A DNA stretch of 32,098 nt from an uncultured Spirochaetaceae bacterium (GTDB lineage Bacteria; Spirochaetota; Spirochaetia; Sphaerochaetales; Sphaerochaetaceae), in contig CALXLA010000029.1 of the NCBI GenBank assembly GCA_944389075.1, forward strand, positions 1-32,098, given 5' to 3'. The notes under the pieces are model-generated. The model was not told the DNA's origin. It worked only from the letters and a program-made list of their open reading frames with translations, and did no database searches. The position numbers were made by a program, and so were the translations under genes. The stretch's first letter is position 1, and every line of letters starts with the position of its first letter. Shown here piece after piece: positions 1 to 7,691 of this stretch.

Positions 1-479
1 AGTATCACGCGGATCTGGTTATCATTCTCCTTTCCCCATTTTTCATGGAAACGATTTTTCGCATCAGCAATTGCGGTTTCCATGGATTCCCTCCAGATGA
101 CATTCTGCATTGCGGAAAAGAAGCAATCGATTTCTTTATTCAAATGCAGTCTATTCTTCAGAAGCTTTGAAACCAGATCCCTGTATAATGCAGATGACTG
201 AAGATTATATTTGCTTCTGAATATAGAGAGCTTCTTCCTTGCAACAATGCACTGGAATGTAAAATCAAGATCATTAAGAGCTTTGAATACTTTCTCTCTT
301 ACCTCTGCACAGTCCTTATTTGCATGAAACATTCTTTTTGTACTTGAAATTGATGGTACCGATGCAAGATATGGATCATCTGCTATCTGATCATGAATAA
401 TACGCAATATAGAAGTAGAGATAGAAGATTTCCCGGTGACAGATGCAAGGCTCCGCATTGCCTGGCCTGATATGCTCTA
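1..479 (-). pseudogene. DUF3800-family protein, 5'-degraded, runs off left edge
   Basis: An open frame on the minus strand runs from a TAG at 477-479 to the left edge. Its product reads MRSLASVTGKSS (ATG at 458), then IIHDQIADDPYLASVPS, FHANKDCAEVREKVF, FQCIVARKK and LYRDLVSKLLKNRLH. The FHA-x-KD-x-x-EVR-x-x-VF block followed by a Y-x-DLVSKLL segment is how I recognise DUF3800, a family of unknown function often found in defence or mobile contexts. The usual N-terminal acidic 'DESG' strand is missing. The same frame continues upstream of the TAG to an ATG at 566, with unrelated-looking sequence, and residues seem to be lost after the SSIS segment. I infer a decayed gene. The C-terminus lies outside the window. 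Confidence 0.6.
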
Positions 480-556
480 TCGCTCACTCATAAAAATAGG
501 CAAAAATGCATCCTGGACTATATCATTCAAATAGATAAAAGCCATATCTCCAATCA

Positions 557-712
557 ATGAAAGCATTTATTCAAGCAGAACATCATCATATGGATATGTT
601 GTACATTATGCTTGACATATATGCTTCCCATGATAGGATGAAATCAGATAAAGGCAGAAGCAAGGTAAGCTTCCAGAGGCTTGCAAAGTACCCTGATGAG
701 GAGAATGCCTAA
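557..712 (+). CDS. possible short ORF, 51 aa, unknown
   Basis: ATG at 557 to TAA at 710-712 gives 51 residues starting MKAFIQAEHHHMDML and ending KYPDEENA. I do not recognise it. It has no clear Shine-Dalgarno sequence, and its first bases overlap the upstream remains of the DUF3800 frame on the other strand. It lies immediately before the structured-RNA candidate and reads in the same direction. It may be a chance ORF, a leader peptide, or a remnant of a deleted gene. Confidence 0.2.
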   Translation: MKAFIQAEHHHMDMLYIMLDIYASHDRMKSDKGRSKVSFQRLAKYPDEENA

Positions 713-717
713 GGAAG

Positions 718-943
718 GAAAGCCGGACGAGAGGAATCAGAAAAAAGGAGAAAGGCTCCGTCGGCGAATAAACCAAGCAGGCCTTTAAGCAAGTACGCAG
801 GAGAGTAATCCTGCTGAAAAGAGGGGAAAGCCATAACCCCTATAAAAGAGGCAGTCGTGTGGACGACTCTAAAGAAACACTTGCTCTGTAATAGTCATAA
901 CTTCAGAGCGTAGAAAAGACAGCTATCGCTAGCTGTCTTTTTT
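718..943 (+). ncRNA. candidate structured RNA of unknown family with 3' terminator
   Basis: This gene-free, purine-rich stretch holds a string of self-complementary elements on the plus strand. They are GGAG-AAAGG-CUCC (nested in a GCC/GGC plus GACG/CGUC outer stem), GCAGGA-GAGUAA-UCCUGC, GGGG-AAAGCCAUAA-CCCC, AGUCGU-GUGG-ACGACU, CUCUG-(15 nt)-CAGAG, and finally a 12-bp stem with a U-run. The joining segments are A-rich (AAAAGA, UAAAGAAA), as is common in folded RNAs. It lacks the signatures I know for tmRNA, RNase P, SRP, 6S, T-box, TPP, cobalamin and group II domain V. There is no plus-strand gene just downstream, so it does not look like a riboswitch. The 5' end is uncertain. Confidence 0.4.
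914..943. terminator. bidirectional Rho-independent terminator
   Basis: AAAAGACAGCTA (914-925), loop TCGC, TAGCTGTCTTTT (930-941): a 12-bp stem with a T-run on the plus side (to 943) and TTTT on the minus side. It can end both the RNA candidate on the plus strand and the malic enzyme operon (stop at 957) on the minus strand. Confidence 0.85.
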
Positions 944-956
944 CTATCAGAACTAA

Positions 957-2240
957 TCAGTTCCAGTACTTCTCCATTCTCTTTCTGAGGGATTCCCTGT
1001 AGCTGTCCCAGTCAGCAATAGGAGCTGCTGCGACGCCATCCTCACATGCGGCCTTGGCTACGGCCACTGCCTCATACTCTATCACCCTCGGGTCAAACGG
1101 CTTGGGCACTATGTACTCCCTTCCGAACTCGAAATCCTTCCCACCGTATGCTTTCCTCACCTCTTCGCATACAGGCTCCTTCGCAAGGTCCCTCAATGCC
1201 TCGGCAGCTGCCATCTTCATATGCTCCGTTATCTGCGATGCCCTCACATCCAGCGCTCCCCTGAATATGAACGGGAACCCAAGCACGTTGTTTATCTGGT
1301 TCGGGTAGTCTGACCTCCCCGTCGCCATTATCACATCAGGCCTTGCCGCCATAGCTTCCTCATACCCTATCTCCGGGTCAGGGTTTGCCATGGCGAATAC
1401 TATGGGATCCGCATTCATCGTCTTCAGCATCTCTGGCTTCAGGCATCCTGCCACTGACAGCCCCATGAACACATCCGCGCCGTCCACTGCCTCCGCAAGC
1501 GTCCTCTTCTCTGTTTCGCATGCAAGCTCGGCCTTCTCTTCTGTCAGCCCTGGCCTTCCCTTGTAGATCACTCCCTTGCTGTCCAGCAGCATCAGGTTCT
1601 CCTTCCTCACACCTGCCGCGATGAACATCTTCGCGCAGGAGATCCCCGCTGCCCCTGCACCATTCACGACAACCTTCGCCTCTGAGAGCTTCCTTCCTGT
1701 TATCTCCGCAGCATTCATCAGCCCCGCCGTCGCTATTATCGCGGTGCCATGCTGGTCATCATGGAACACTGGGATCGGGCATCTCTTCTTCAGCTCCCTC
1801 TCTATATAGAAGCATTCAGGCCCCTTTATGTCCTCAAGGTTTATCCCACCGAACGTCGGGGACAGGCTCCTGATGATATCCACAAGCTTCACAGGGTCCT
1901 TCTCGTCTATCTCTATATCGAAGACATCGATATCCGCGAAGCGCTTGAAGAGCACTCCCTTGCCTTCCATCACGGGCTTTGAGGCAAGCGCTCCCCTGTC
2001 GCCAAGCCCGAGGATCGCCGTACCGTTCGAAATGACTGCAACGAGATTGCCCTTCGACGTGTATCTGTATGCGTTCTCTGCATCTTCCTCAATCTTCAGC
2101 ACGGGCTTCGCGACTCCCGGCGTGTATGCAAGCGCAAGGTCCTCCGCAGTCGCGCATGGCTTCGTCGGTACCACAGATACCTTCCCCGGAACCCCACCCA
2201 GGCTATGATACTCCAATGCCCTCTTCTCTAAATCATCCAT
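957..2240 (-). CDS. NAD(P)-dependent malic enzyme
   Basis: It converts malate to pyruvate and CO2 with reduction of NAD(P)+, in the cytoplasm. The 427 aa match the short bacterial malic enzymes that lack a phosphotransacetylase domain. Visible motifs are YTPGVAKP (Tyr39, catalytic), GNGTAILGLG-like SNGTAILGLGDRG (71-83), EGKGVLFK (Lys94 region, general base), INLEDI and FHDDQHGTAI (acidic metal ligands, 133-168), GAGAAG dinucleotide fold (about 194-199) and MANPDPE. The start is supported by AAGGAGG 6-7 nt upstream. It lies 11 nt after the ribokinase gene and ends at the terminator, so it is probably the last operon gene. Its sequence is visibly more GC-rich than the neighbouring carbohydrate genes. 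The NAD or NADP preference cannot be read from sequence here. Confidence 0.95.
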   Translation of the reverse strand: MDDLEKRALEYHSLGGVPGKVSVVPTKPCATAEDLALAYTPGVAKPVLKIEEDAENAYRYTSKGNLVAVISNGTAILGLGDRGALASKPVMEGKGVLFKRFADIDVFDIEIDEKDPVKLVDIIRSLSPTFGGINLEDIKGPECFYIERELKKRCPIPVFHDDQHGTAIIATAGLMNAAEITGRKLSEAKVVVNGAGAAGISCAKMFIAAGVRKENLMLLDSKGVIYKGRPGLTEEKAELACETEKRTLAEAVDGADVFMGLSVAGCLKPEMLKTMNADPIVFAMANPDPEIGYEEAMAARPDVIMATGRSDYPNQINNVLGFPFIFRGALDVRASQITEHMKMAAAEALRDLAKEPVCEEVRKAYGGKDFEFGREYIVPKPFDPRVIEYEAVAVAKAACEDGVAAAPIADWDSYRESLRKRMEKYWN

Positions 2241-2251
2241 TACATGCCTCC

Positions 2252-3130
2252 TTACTGGAAAATCTCATCTTTTACAGGTACTGACTGCATAGCTCCATGA
2301 CGTGAAACAGCAATGCCAGATGCTTTTGACGCATAATACAGAGCATCTTTCACGCACAGGCCCCTGATGCAGGATGCAAGATAATATCCAATGAAAGTAT
2401 CACCTGCAGCAGTCGTATCGACAACAGGATAATCGATAATCGGCTGATAGATAAATCCCTCTCTACCGGCATAATATGCTCCCATGGAACCAGCTGTCAT
2501 TATTATCTCCTGTTTAGGATAAAGCGATGCAAGGCGCTTTGCTATCTCCTCATAGTCACCTTTTGTACCTGCAAGTCCCGCACCTTCTATCTCATTCACG
2601 ATAAGGAGCTCTACGAGATTCAGCGGAAGAGATCTTACGGAATCTTCAAATGGTGCTGGATTGAAGCAGATTCTCATATTTCGCTCTGCAGCTTTCTCCA
2701 TGATATATCCAATCTGATTGATTTCATTCTGAAGGACGATCCAATCGCCTGCCGAGAACTTTCCAAGAACATTGTCAATCTCATCTTTCTTTATATTCTT
2801 ATTCTCACCCGGCAGAAGGATTATCGCATTCTGGTTATTCGAAGCAAGCTGTATTATAGCCTGGCCAGAAGGATTATCCGTGACCATGACATTACTGCAA
2901 TCAACAGAAAAATTATCAAGAATATCAACTAGGAACTGTCCATCCTTCCCGACTTTTCCTGCCATGTATGTCTCACAGCCAGCCTTTGCAAGAGCTGCGG
3001 CCTGATTTGCGCCTTTTCCGCCAGCACTGCGTGTCATGGAAGATGACGAGAGCGTCTCACCAGCTTCCACAAAATGCGGAACAGTGAAAATCATATCAAT
3101 ATTGAGCGAGCCATAGCATAAAATCCTCAT
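2252..3130 (-). CDS. rbsK: ribokinase-type PfkB sugar kinase
   Basis: A PfkB-family kinase of 292 aa, the usual ribokinase length. The N-terminal signature GSLNIDMIF is followed by GGKGANQA (37-44, substrate binding), and the C-terminal DTTAAGDTFIGYY carries the catalytic Asp at about 244 with its anion hole. It most likely phosphorylates ribose, here supplied by the two nucleoside hydrolases upstream, to ribose 5-phosphate. The ATG overlaps the TGA of the SBF-like gene by 4 nt and has AGGAGGG just upstream. Another pentose or deoxyribose is possible, since PfkB specificity is hard to read from sequence. Confidence 0.85.
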   Translation of the reverse strand: MRILCYGSLNIDMIFTVPHFVEAGETLSSSSMTRSAGGKGANQAAALAKAGCETYMAGKVGKDGQFLVDILDNFSVDCSNVMVTDNPSGQAIIQLASNNQNAIILLPGENKNIKKDEIDNVLGKFSAGDWIVLQNEINQIGYIMEKAAERNMRICFNPAPFEDSVRSLPLNLVELLIVNEIEGAGLAGTKGDYEEIAKRLASLYPKQEIIMTAGSMGAYYAGREGFIYQPIIDYPVVDTTAAGDTFIGYYLASCIRGLCVKDALYYASKASGIAVSRHGAMQSVPVKDEIFQ

Positions 3131-4089
3131 ACGCGAACCCTCCTATCCGCTTTGAACAGCAGATCAACTGAGAAGATGGAGAAAATCATAGACAAGACAT
3201 AATAGACGATTATAAGAAGCGTTGTATTCAAAGCCACTTCCTCATTGTCTGGGAAAAACAGCACAGCAAGCGGAATCCCCATGCCAATCGTCTTCTGCGT
3301 GCATGTGAAAAGAAGACTTATCCTGTCCTCCCTGGCAAATCCCAAAAGTCCAGTTGAAAATATGCCAAGAGCAAGAACAAGAAAGAGGAAGATGATCAGC
3401 GCGGCTCCTGGAAGCATCAGCGAAGAGACGAGTTTTGCCATATAACCTTCCGCCACAGCAAACGAGACATATGAATAGAGTATGACGAATATGCTGTAGT
3501 CCGTGCATGCTTTTGCAGGGCGCTTTATCTTTTCCCTGAAGCGGAAACACAGCTGACCAATGGCAAAAGGAAGAAGCATCTTCAGTGCAAGCTCAGCGAC
3601 AATCGATGAGAATGATACTGCCATCTCGAACTGTGTCTTCAGGAATACCGAGAGAATAAACGGAGTTACGAATATACCAAGGAACTGGGAAAGCACGACA
3701 TTGTACATTGACAGAACGCTGTTGCCATGCTTGCTTTCTGTAAGCATTATTCCCGATGAAATCGGTGTTGCAAGAGATGAGACGAACATCAGCCCGATCA
3801 TCGCTTCCTTTGATGAATATGGAAGGAAAACCGCATATAGGATACTCGCAGCCAGCGGAGAGACGATGAACAGGAAAAACTGCGCAAACAGCATCTCCCG
3901 CCATTTCGCGGCACCTGCGATAACCCTGGAGATATCCATATTCACACCAATGCCGAAATACATAGCCATGATGAGGGCAGTGATTATCCATCCATGTTCT
4001 TTGATATATACGCCAGGAACAGGCATGACCGCACCAAGAACCAGTGTGATTGCAAGGATTGCATAGAATGATGGCTTCTTCAGCTTCAA
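3127..4089 (-). CDS. SBF-like (bile acid:Na+ symporter superfamily) membrane carrier
   Basis: A hydrophobic protein of 320 aa with about ten membrane segments. The stretch SSGIMLTESKHGNSV followed by LSQFLGIFVTPF, and later the TCTQKTIGMGIPLAVLFFP block, fit the SBF-like branch of the BASS superfamily. Members move organic anions with Na+; the substrate here is unknown. The start is TTG at 4089: GGAGG lies 6 nt upstream, and the nearby ATG is two codons from a stop in the DapA-family frame. It overlaps that gene by 4 nt and the ribokinase by 4 nt, so it is translationally coupled. In this operon it could export or import a product of the lyase or the nucleoside hydrolases. Confidence 0.8.
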   Translation of the reverse strand: MKLKKPSFYAILAITLVLGAVMPVPGVYIKEHGWIITALIMAMYFGIGVNMDISRVIAGAAKWREMLFAQFFLFIVSPLAASILYAVFLPYSSKEAMIGLMFVSSLATPISSGIMLTESKHGNSVLSMYNVVLSQFLGIFVTPFILSVFLKTQFEMAVSFSSIVAELALKMLLPFAIGQLCFRFREKIKRPAKACTDYSIFVILYSYVSFAVAEGYMAKLVSSLMLPGAALIIFLFLVLALGIFSTGLLGFAREDRISLLFTCTQKTIGMGIPLAVLFFPDNEEVALNTTLLIIVYYVLSMIFSIFSVDLLFKADRRVRV

Positions 4090-4982
4090 ACCATACCTCC
4101 TTCCTCGAGAGAAGCAGCAAGCTCAGAAAGCCGCATCGCAGTATCTGCAGGAAGTGCTTCCAGTGGCGGAACAGGATTCCCGAAATCATATCCCTGAGCA
4201 TTGAGCACTCCTTTTATGCAAGCTGCAAGATCATACTTAGCAAAAGCTGCATTAACTGCCCACATCCTGCGCTGCAGAGCCAAAGCCTCATTCAGTCTTC
4301 CTTCTTTTGCCAGCTCGAAAAGCCTGACAGATGATTTCGGCACTATGCAGGCAGGTCCCGCCATCCAGCCGACCCCACCAAGTTCAAAAACGAAAAGCGG
4401 GATATGCGCGCTTGCGCTGAATATCCTGAATCTATCTCCATAGCGTTCCTTGATCGAGAGAAGGAATCCTGTATTCCCCGAAGCATCTTTATAGCCATCA
4501 ATATTGCTACATTCATTGATATTTTCGAAGAGCTCAATAGGAAATGAATAATGCATATACTTAGGATTTGAATACAATATAATTTCCTTATCCGGAATAT
4601 TATTACCAACTTCTATTATCATAGATGCTAGCTGTTTCACAGAAAGAGGGAAATACTGCTCAATCATCAAGACCAAAGCATCAACACCAATCGAAGAATA
4701 AAGTTCTGACTGTTCAATGAGATCCCTCACTGAAAAACCAGCAACGCCAGCTACAACATCAAGGCCAGACGCATGCCCTGCTTTGACTGCAGCATTTACA
4801 AGTGCCCTCTTCTGTTCCGGAAGGAGATAGGGAAACTCCCCTACGCTTCCAAGAACACATATTCCAGATACTCCGCAGTCTGACAGATGAGAGACAAGAG
4901 CTGAAACAGATTCCTCTATGATGTTCCCTTTATCATCAACAGGTGTCGGAAGATATGGGATGATTCCCCCTACTTGCTTCAT
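4086..4982 (-). CDS. DapA/N-acetylneuraminate lyase-family aldolase
   Basis: A Schiff-base class I aldolase fold of 298 aa, typical for the DHDPS/NAL superfamily. GSVGEFPYL (45-53) replaces the common GTTGE signature, Tyr137 sits in ILYSNP, and Lys165 in IDGYKDASGN is the Schiff-base lysine. These enzymes condense or cleave pyruvate with an aldehyde. Its place between nucleoside hydrolases and an SBF-like carrier argues for sugar-acid catabolism, not lysine synthesis. The altered GSVGE motif also speaks against a standard DHDPS. It overlaps both neighbours by 4 nt, and its Shine-Dalgarno GAGGTAAGG lies in the end of the upstream gene. The true substrate is not predictable from the sequence. 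Confidence 0.85.
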   Translation of the reverse strand: MKQVGGIIPYLPTPVDDKGNIIEESVSALVSHLSDCGVSGICVLGSVGEFPYLLPEQKRALVNAAVKAGHASGLDVVAGVAGFSVRDLIEQSELYSSIGVDALVLMIEQYFPLSVKQLASMIIEVGNNIPDKEIILYSNPKYMHYSFPIELFENINECSNIDGYKDASGNTGFLLSIKERYGDRFRIFSASAHIPLFVFELGGVGWMAGPACIVPKSSVRLFELAKEGRLNEALALQRRMWAVNAAFAKYDLAACIKGVLNAQGYDFGNPVPPLEALPADTAMRLSELAASLEEGGMV

Positions 4983-5899
4983 AGCCTTACCTCAAAATCA
5001 GAAGCAAGATGCTGCCTTGCTTTTCCAACATCAACAGCTATACCATACATATCGCACAGCCTGTCTGGTGATGATAGCACCATCATACCTCTGCATATTG
5101 AATCAGATGTTTCAATCGAAATATCATAATTGCTGTACGATATTATCGATTCATCAGCCAATGCAAGATATGCAAGATAATCATGCATAGGCATAATTGA
5201 CGAACCTCCATGTCTGCACTCATGTGAGCGGCAACATGAAAGGGCTGTCTGAGAGAAGAATTCATCTTTGATTGCGGCAGCTTCTTCTCCTGTGAGCAGT
5301 ACCTGCATAGTAATATCATATGGAATCACATGGATACCGGGAATCGAACGGAATACAATGGATGCAGCTTCCGGGTCGTTTCTCACATTAGACTCAGAAA
5401 CGGGCGAGCTATTTCCCTGTATAGCATGGACGCCTCCCATGAAATAAAGATCTTTGACATGGGAAGCAAAATCAGAATCCAGCAATATCGCAAGTGCAAT
5501 ATTCGTGAGAGGACCAGTACATAGAAGCGTTATGCTTCCGAGTTCTCTTGCCTTTCTCACAAGATAGGATGCTGCAGATTCATCAGCCAAAAGCACGGAA
5601 CGATATCTCCTGTCTGCATCCCATTCATTTCGAAGCCATTTCATCTGCTCATCGCAGAATGTGCAGCTTTTTCTGACATCAAGCATCATAGGCTTATCTG
5701 CACCTGGCACTATATCAACAGACGCTGCATTGTGCATATCAAGGAAGACCTGCGCCATCTTCGCGCGTTCAATGGCCCTGACACGCCTACCAAAGGATGT
5801 TATCCCGCAAAGATGGATATCCTTGTTTCTTATAAGAGCATACAAAGCAAAGAAATCATCACCGAGAAGATCTGAATCAAAGAATACATTCTCAATCAT
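4979..5899 (-). CDS. nucleoside hydrolase (IunH family), copy 1
   Basis: This hydrolyses the N-glycosidic bond of a nucleoside, giving base plus ribose, in the cytoplasm. In 306 aa the Ca2+-binding N-terminus reads FFDSDLLGDDFFAL (Asp8, Asp10, Asp14, Asp15), matching DTDxGxDD spacing. Further family motifs are GPLTNIALA, FMGGV, SNVRNDPEAASIV (canonical EFNxxxDPEAA, here with Ser in place of Phe), and MHDYLAYLAL near the C-terminus with the metal-site Asp. No signal peptide is seen. It overlaps nucleoside hydrolase copy 2 by 4 nt (ATGA). The two paralogues are clearly diverged, so they probably cleave different nucleosides. Confidence 0.85.
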   Translation of the reverse strand: MIENVFFDSDLLGDDFFALYALIRNKDIHLCGITSFGRRVRAIERAKMAQVFLDMHNAASVDIVPGADKPMMLDVRKSCTFCDEQMKWLRNEWDADRRYRSVLLADESAASYLVRKARELGSITLLCTGPLTNIALAILLDSDFASHVKDLYFMGGVHAIQGNSSPVSESNVRNDPEAASIVFRSIPGIHVIPYDITMQVLLTGEEAAAIKDEFFSQTALSCCRSHECRHGGSSIMPMHDYLAYLALADESIISYSNYDISIETSDSICRGMMVLSSPDRLCDMYGIAVDVGKARQHLASDFEVRL

Positions 5900-6837
5900 A
5901 TTGCGCCGAACCTCTCCATGATACGTTTATCAACAAAATCAAAGACTGCATCTGAATCAGCATCAGTAGCTATACTCATGCCTGAATCTGCCATGTCGAC
6001 AACTGTAACACCTCTTGTTGCATTTCCTACAAGATTCACGGATATCCTGCATTCTCTCATTGTAAAAAGCGAAGGTTCAGCAAGATATGCTAGCGGCAGA
6101 ACATCATGAAAGAATGAATATGGAGGAAAATAACCATCTCGTTTCGCTCTATATTCCATAAATGCAAGAGATGCCTCCCTGAGCTTTCTTGCAAGAGGTC
6201 CCTTCCCAGACCATGATGCGATTGTCTCAGGATAGATTTTCTTCTTTTTCGTCACATCCAGAGGAAACAGACATACAGGAATCCCTGATGAGAATATAAT
6301 CGAAGCAGCTTCCGGATCTGCTTTGATATTGAATTCAGCTGGACCTCCTGAAACTCCTTCCATATGGATGCTTCCACCCATTGATACAATCCTGTCAATC
6401 TTTCTGCTATCCTCAGGATACTGAAGAAGCAGAAGCGCAGCATTAGTCATAGGACCTATCGTCACGATAGTCATCGGAAAAGGAGATGATGAGAGCACGG
6501 AATGCATGAGACTGACAGAATCAGGAAGATGCTGATACACCTGCCTGCTGACAGGTTCTTCCTTTGAAGCCGACCATCTCCCATCCACCCAGAACCATGG
6601 ATCCAAAGGTCTGCTTGCTGAAAATGAATGCGGGACATCCTCTGAGATTGTCGATAAAAGCATGTCTATATTCCGGCTGACCCTGTCAGGTGGAGCATTT
6701 CCTCCTGCTGCAGAAACAGCTTTCACGCACAGTTCCGGCGAAGAGAATGCGAAAAGCAATGCAACAGCGTCATCTATATCTGCGCAAGGTGATCCGAAAG
6801 CCATATCAGTATCGATAATCAGAGGAATCCTTTCCAT
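5896..6837 (-). CDS. nucleoside hydrolase (IunH family), copy 2, variant metal motif
   Basis: A nucleoside hydrolase of 313 aa. I place the start at ATG 6837 (MERIPLI) because AAGGAG lies 5 nt upstream; an in-frame GTG at 6843 has no usable spacing. The metal site is IIDTDMAFGSPCADIDDAVAL: the two Asp pairs of the usual DTDxGxDDA are separated by about seven extra residues, a variant I know in one branch of the family. Other motifs are GPMTNAALLLL, MGGSIHMEG, AEFNIKADPEAASIIF and FFHDVLPLAYL. It follows the ABC permease with no gap and overlaps copy 1. This ties hydrolysis directly to uptake of the nucleoside-like substrate. Confidence 0.88.
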   Translation of the reverse strand: MERIPLIIDTDMAFGSPCADIDDAVALLFAFSSPELCVKAVSAAGGNAPPDRVSRNIDMLLSTISEDVPHSFSASRPLDPWFWVDGRWSASKEEPVSRQVYQHLPDSVSLMHSVLSSSPFPMTIVTIGPMTNAALLLLQYPEDSRKIDRIVSMGGSIHMEGVSGGPAEFNIKADPEAASIIFSSGIPVCLFPLDVTKKKKIYPETIASWSGKGPLARKLREASLAFMEYRAKRDGYFPPYSFFHDVLPLAYLAEPSLFTMRECRISVNLVGNATRGVTVVDMADSGMSIATDADSDAVFDFVDKRIMERFGAI

Positions 6838-6839
6838 AA

Positions 6840-7688
6840 TCACTCCTTAACGCCAGAACTTGAGATACCCATGATGTAATATTTCTGAAGTGGGAGAACT
6901 ATTGCGACAGGAACAACGATGGATATCGTACAAGCTGCGAATATCTGATTCCAGAATATCTCGTTGTCCTGCGAAAGATCTGCGATAGCAACCTGTATCA
7001 CCTTCATAGCTTGAGAACGACCAGCAATCAAAGGCCACAGGAAGGCTTCCCACTGATCCATGAATATTATGATTCCAGCAGATATGATGATCGATACGGA
7101 CATCCTCATATAGACACTGAAATATATGCGTGGCCAGGAGGCACCATCAAGCCTTGCAGCTTCAAGATACGAAGAAGGGATATCCATGAATGCCTGACGG
7201 AACAGGAATATCGAAAGTCCATTCGCTACCGCAGGAAGTATAAGTCCCCAATATGTATCTACCATATGCAAGCCGCTGACTATCTGATAAAGTGGCAGGG
7301 CAATCGCTGAGAACGGTATCATGAAAGTCACAAGGACTATTCCGAAAAGGATCTTCTTACCCTTGAAATCAAAAACAGAAAAGGAGAAAGCACAAAGAGA
7401 TGTGACAACAACACCCAGAAATACCGTGGAGAAGGTCACGAAAAAGCTATTGAATATAGCTCTTCCGAAATTCCTGTGTATTATTATGTCCCTGAATGCC
7501 CCGAGATACATCTCGACATCAAACCACAATGCTTTCCCTGAGAATGGCATAAGCGCCGCAAATATCGATTGATCACGCTTGAAAGATGATACGATGACCC
7601 ACCATATCGGAAGCATGAAAACAATAGCGAAGAAAGCCAATACAATATACTTTAATACCTTAGATGGTGTGACCTTTGCTAATTTCAT
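6840..7688 (-). CDS. carbohydrate-type ABC transporter permease (MalG/UgpE class)
   Basis: Inner-membrane permease of 282 aa with about six membrane segments. The start LAKVTPSKVLKYIVLAFFAI and MLPIWWVIVSSFKRD fit the CUT1 MalG class. The EAA loop reads EAARLDGASWPRIYFSVY, ending MRMS where LP is common. It contacts the ATPase, which is not encoded in this operon; a shared MsmK/UgpC-type ATPase elsewhere is likely, as is usual for CUT1 systems. AAAGGA before the ATG lies within the end of the partner permease gene, 3 nt away. Confidence 0.9.
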   Translation of the reverse strand: MKLAKVTPSKVLKYIVLAFFAIVFMLPIWWVIVSSFKRDQSIFAALMPFSGKALWFDVEMYLGAFRDIIIHRNFGRAIFNSFFVTFSTVFLGVVVTSLCAFSFSVFDFKGKKILFGIVLVTFMIPFSAIALPLYQIVSGLHMVDTYWGLILPAVANGLSIFLFRQAFMDIPSSYLEAARLDGASWPRIYFSVYMRMSVSIIISAGIIIFMDQWEAFLWPLIAGRSQAMKVIQVAIADLSQDNEIFWNQIFAACTISIVVPVAIVLPLQKYYIMGISSSGVKE

Positions 7689-7691
7689 AAC

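Noticed and set aside
713-943. tmRNA, RNase P RNA, SRP RNA, T-box or group II intron
   Set aside because: None of the conserved cores (tRNA-like ends with CCA, the GAGGAAAGUCC core, the SRP GNAR loop region, the T-box AGGGUGGNACCGCG, a domain V hairpin) can be found.
1046-2284. Several long plus-strand frames opposite the malic enzyme
   Set aside because: They mirror a GC-rich gene with clear enzyme motifs and have no ribosome sites or recognisable domains.
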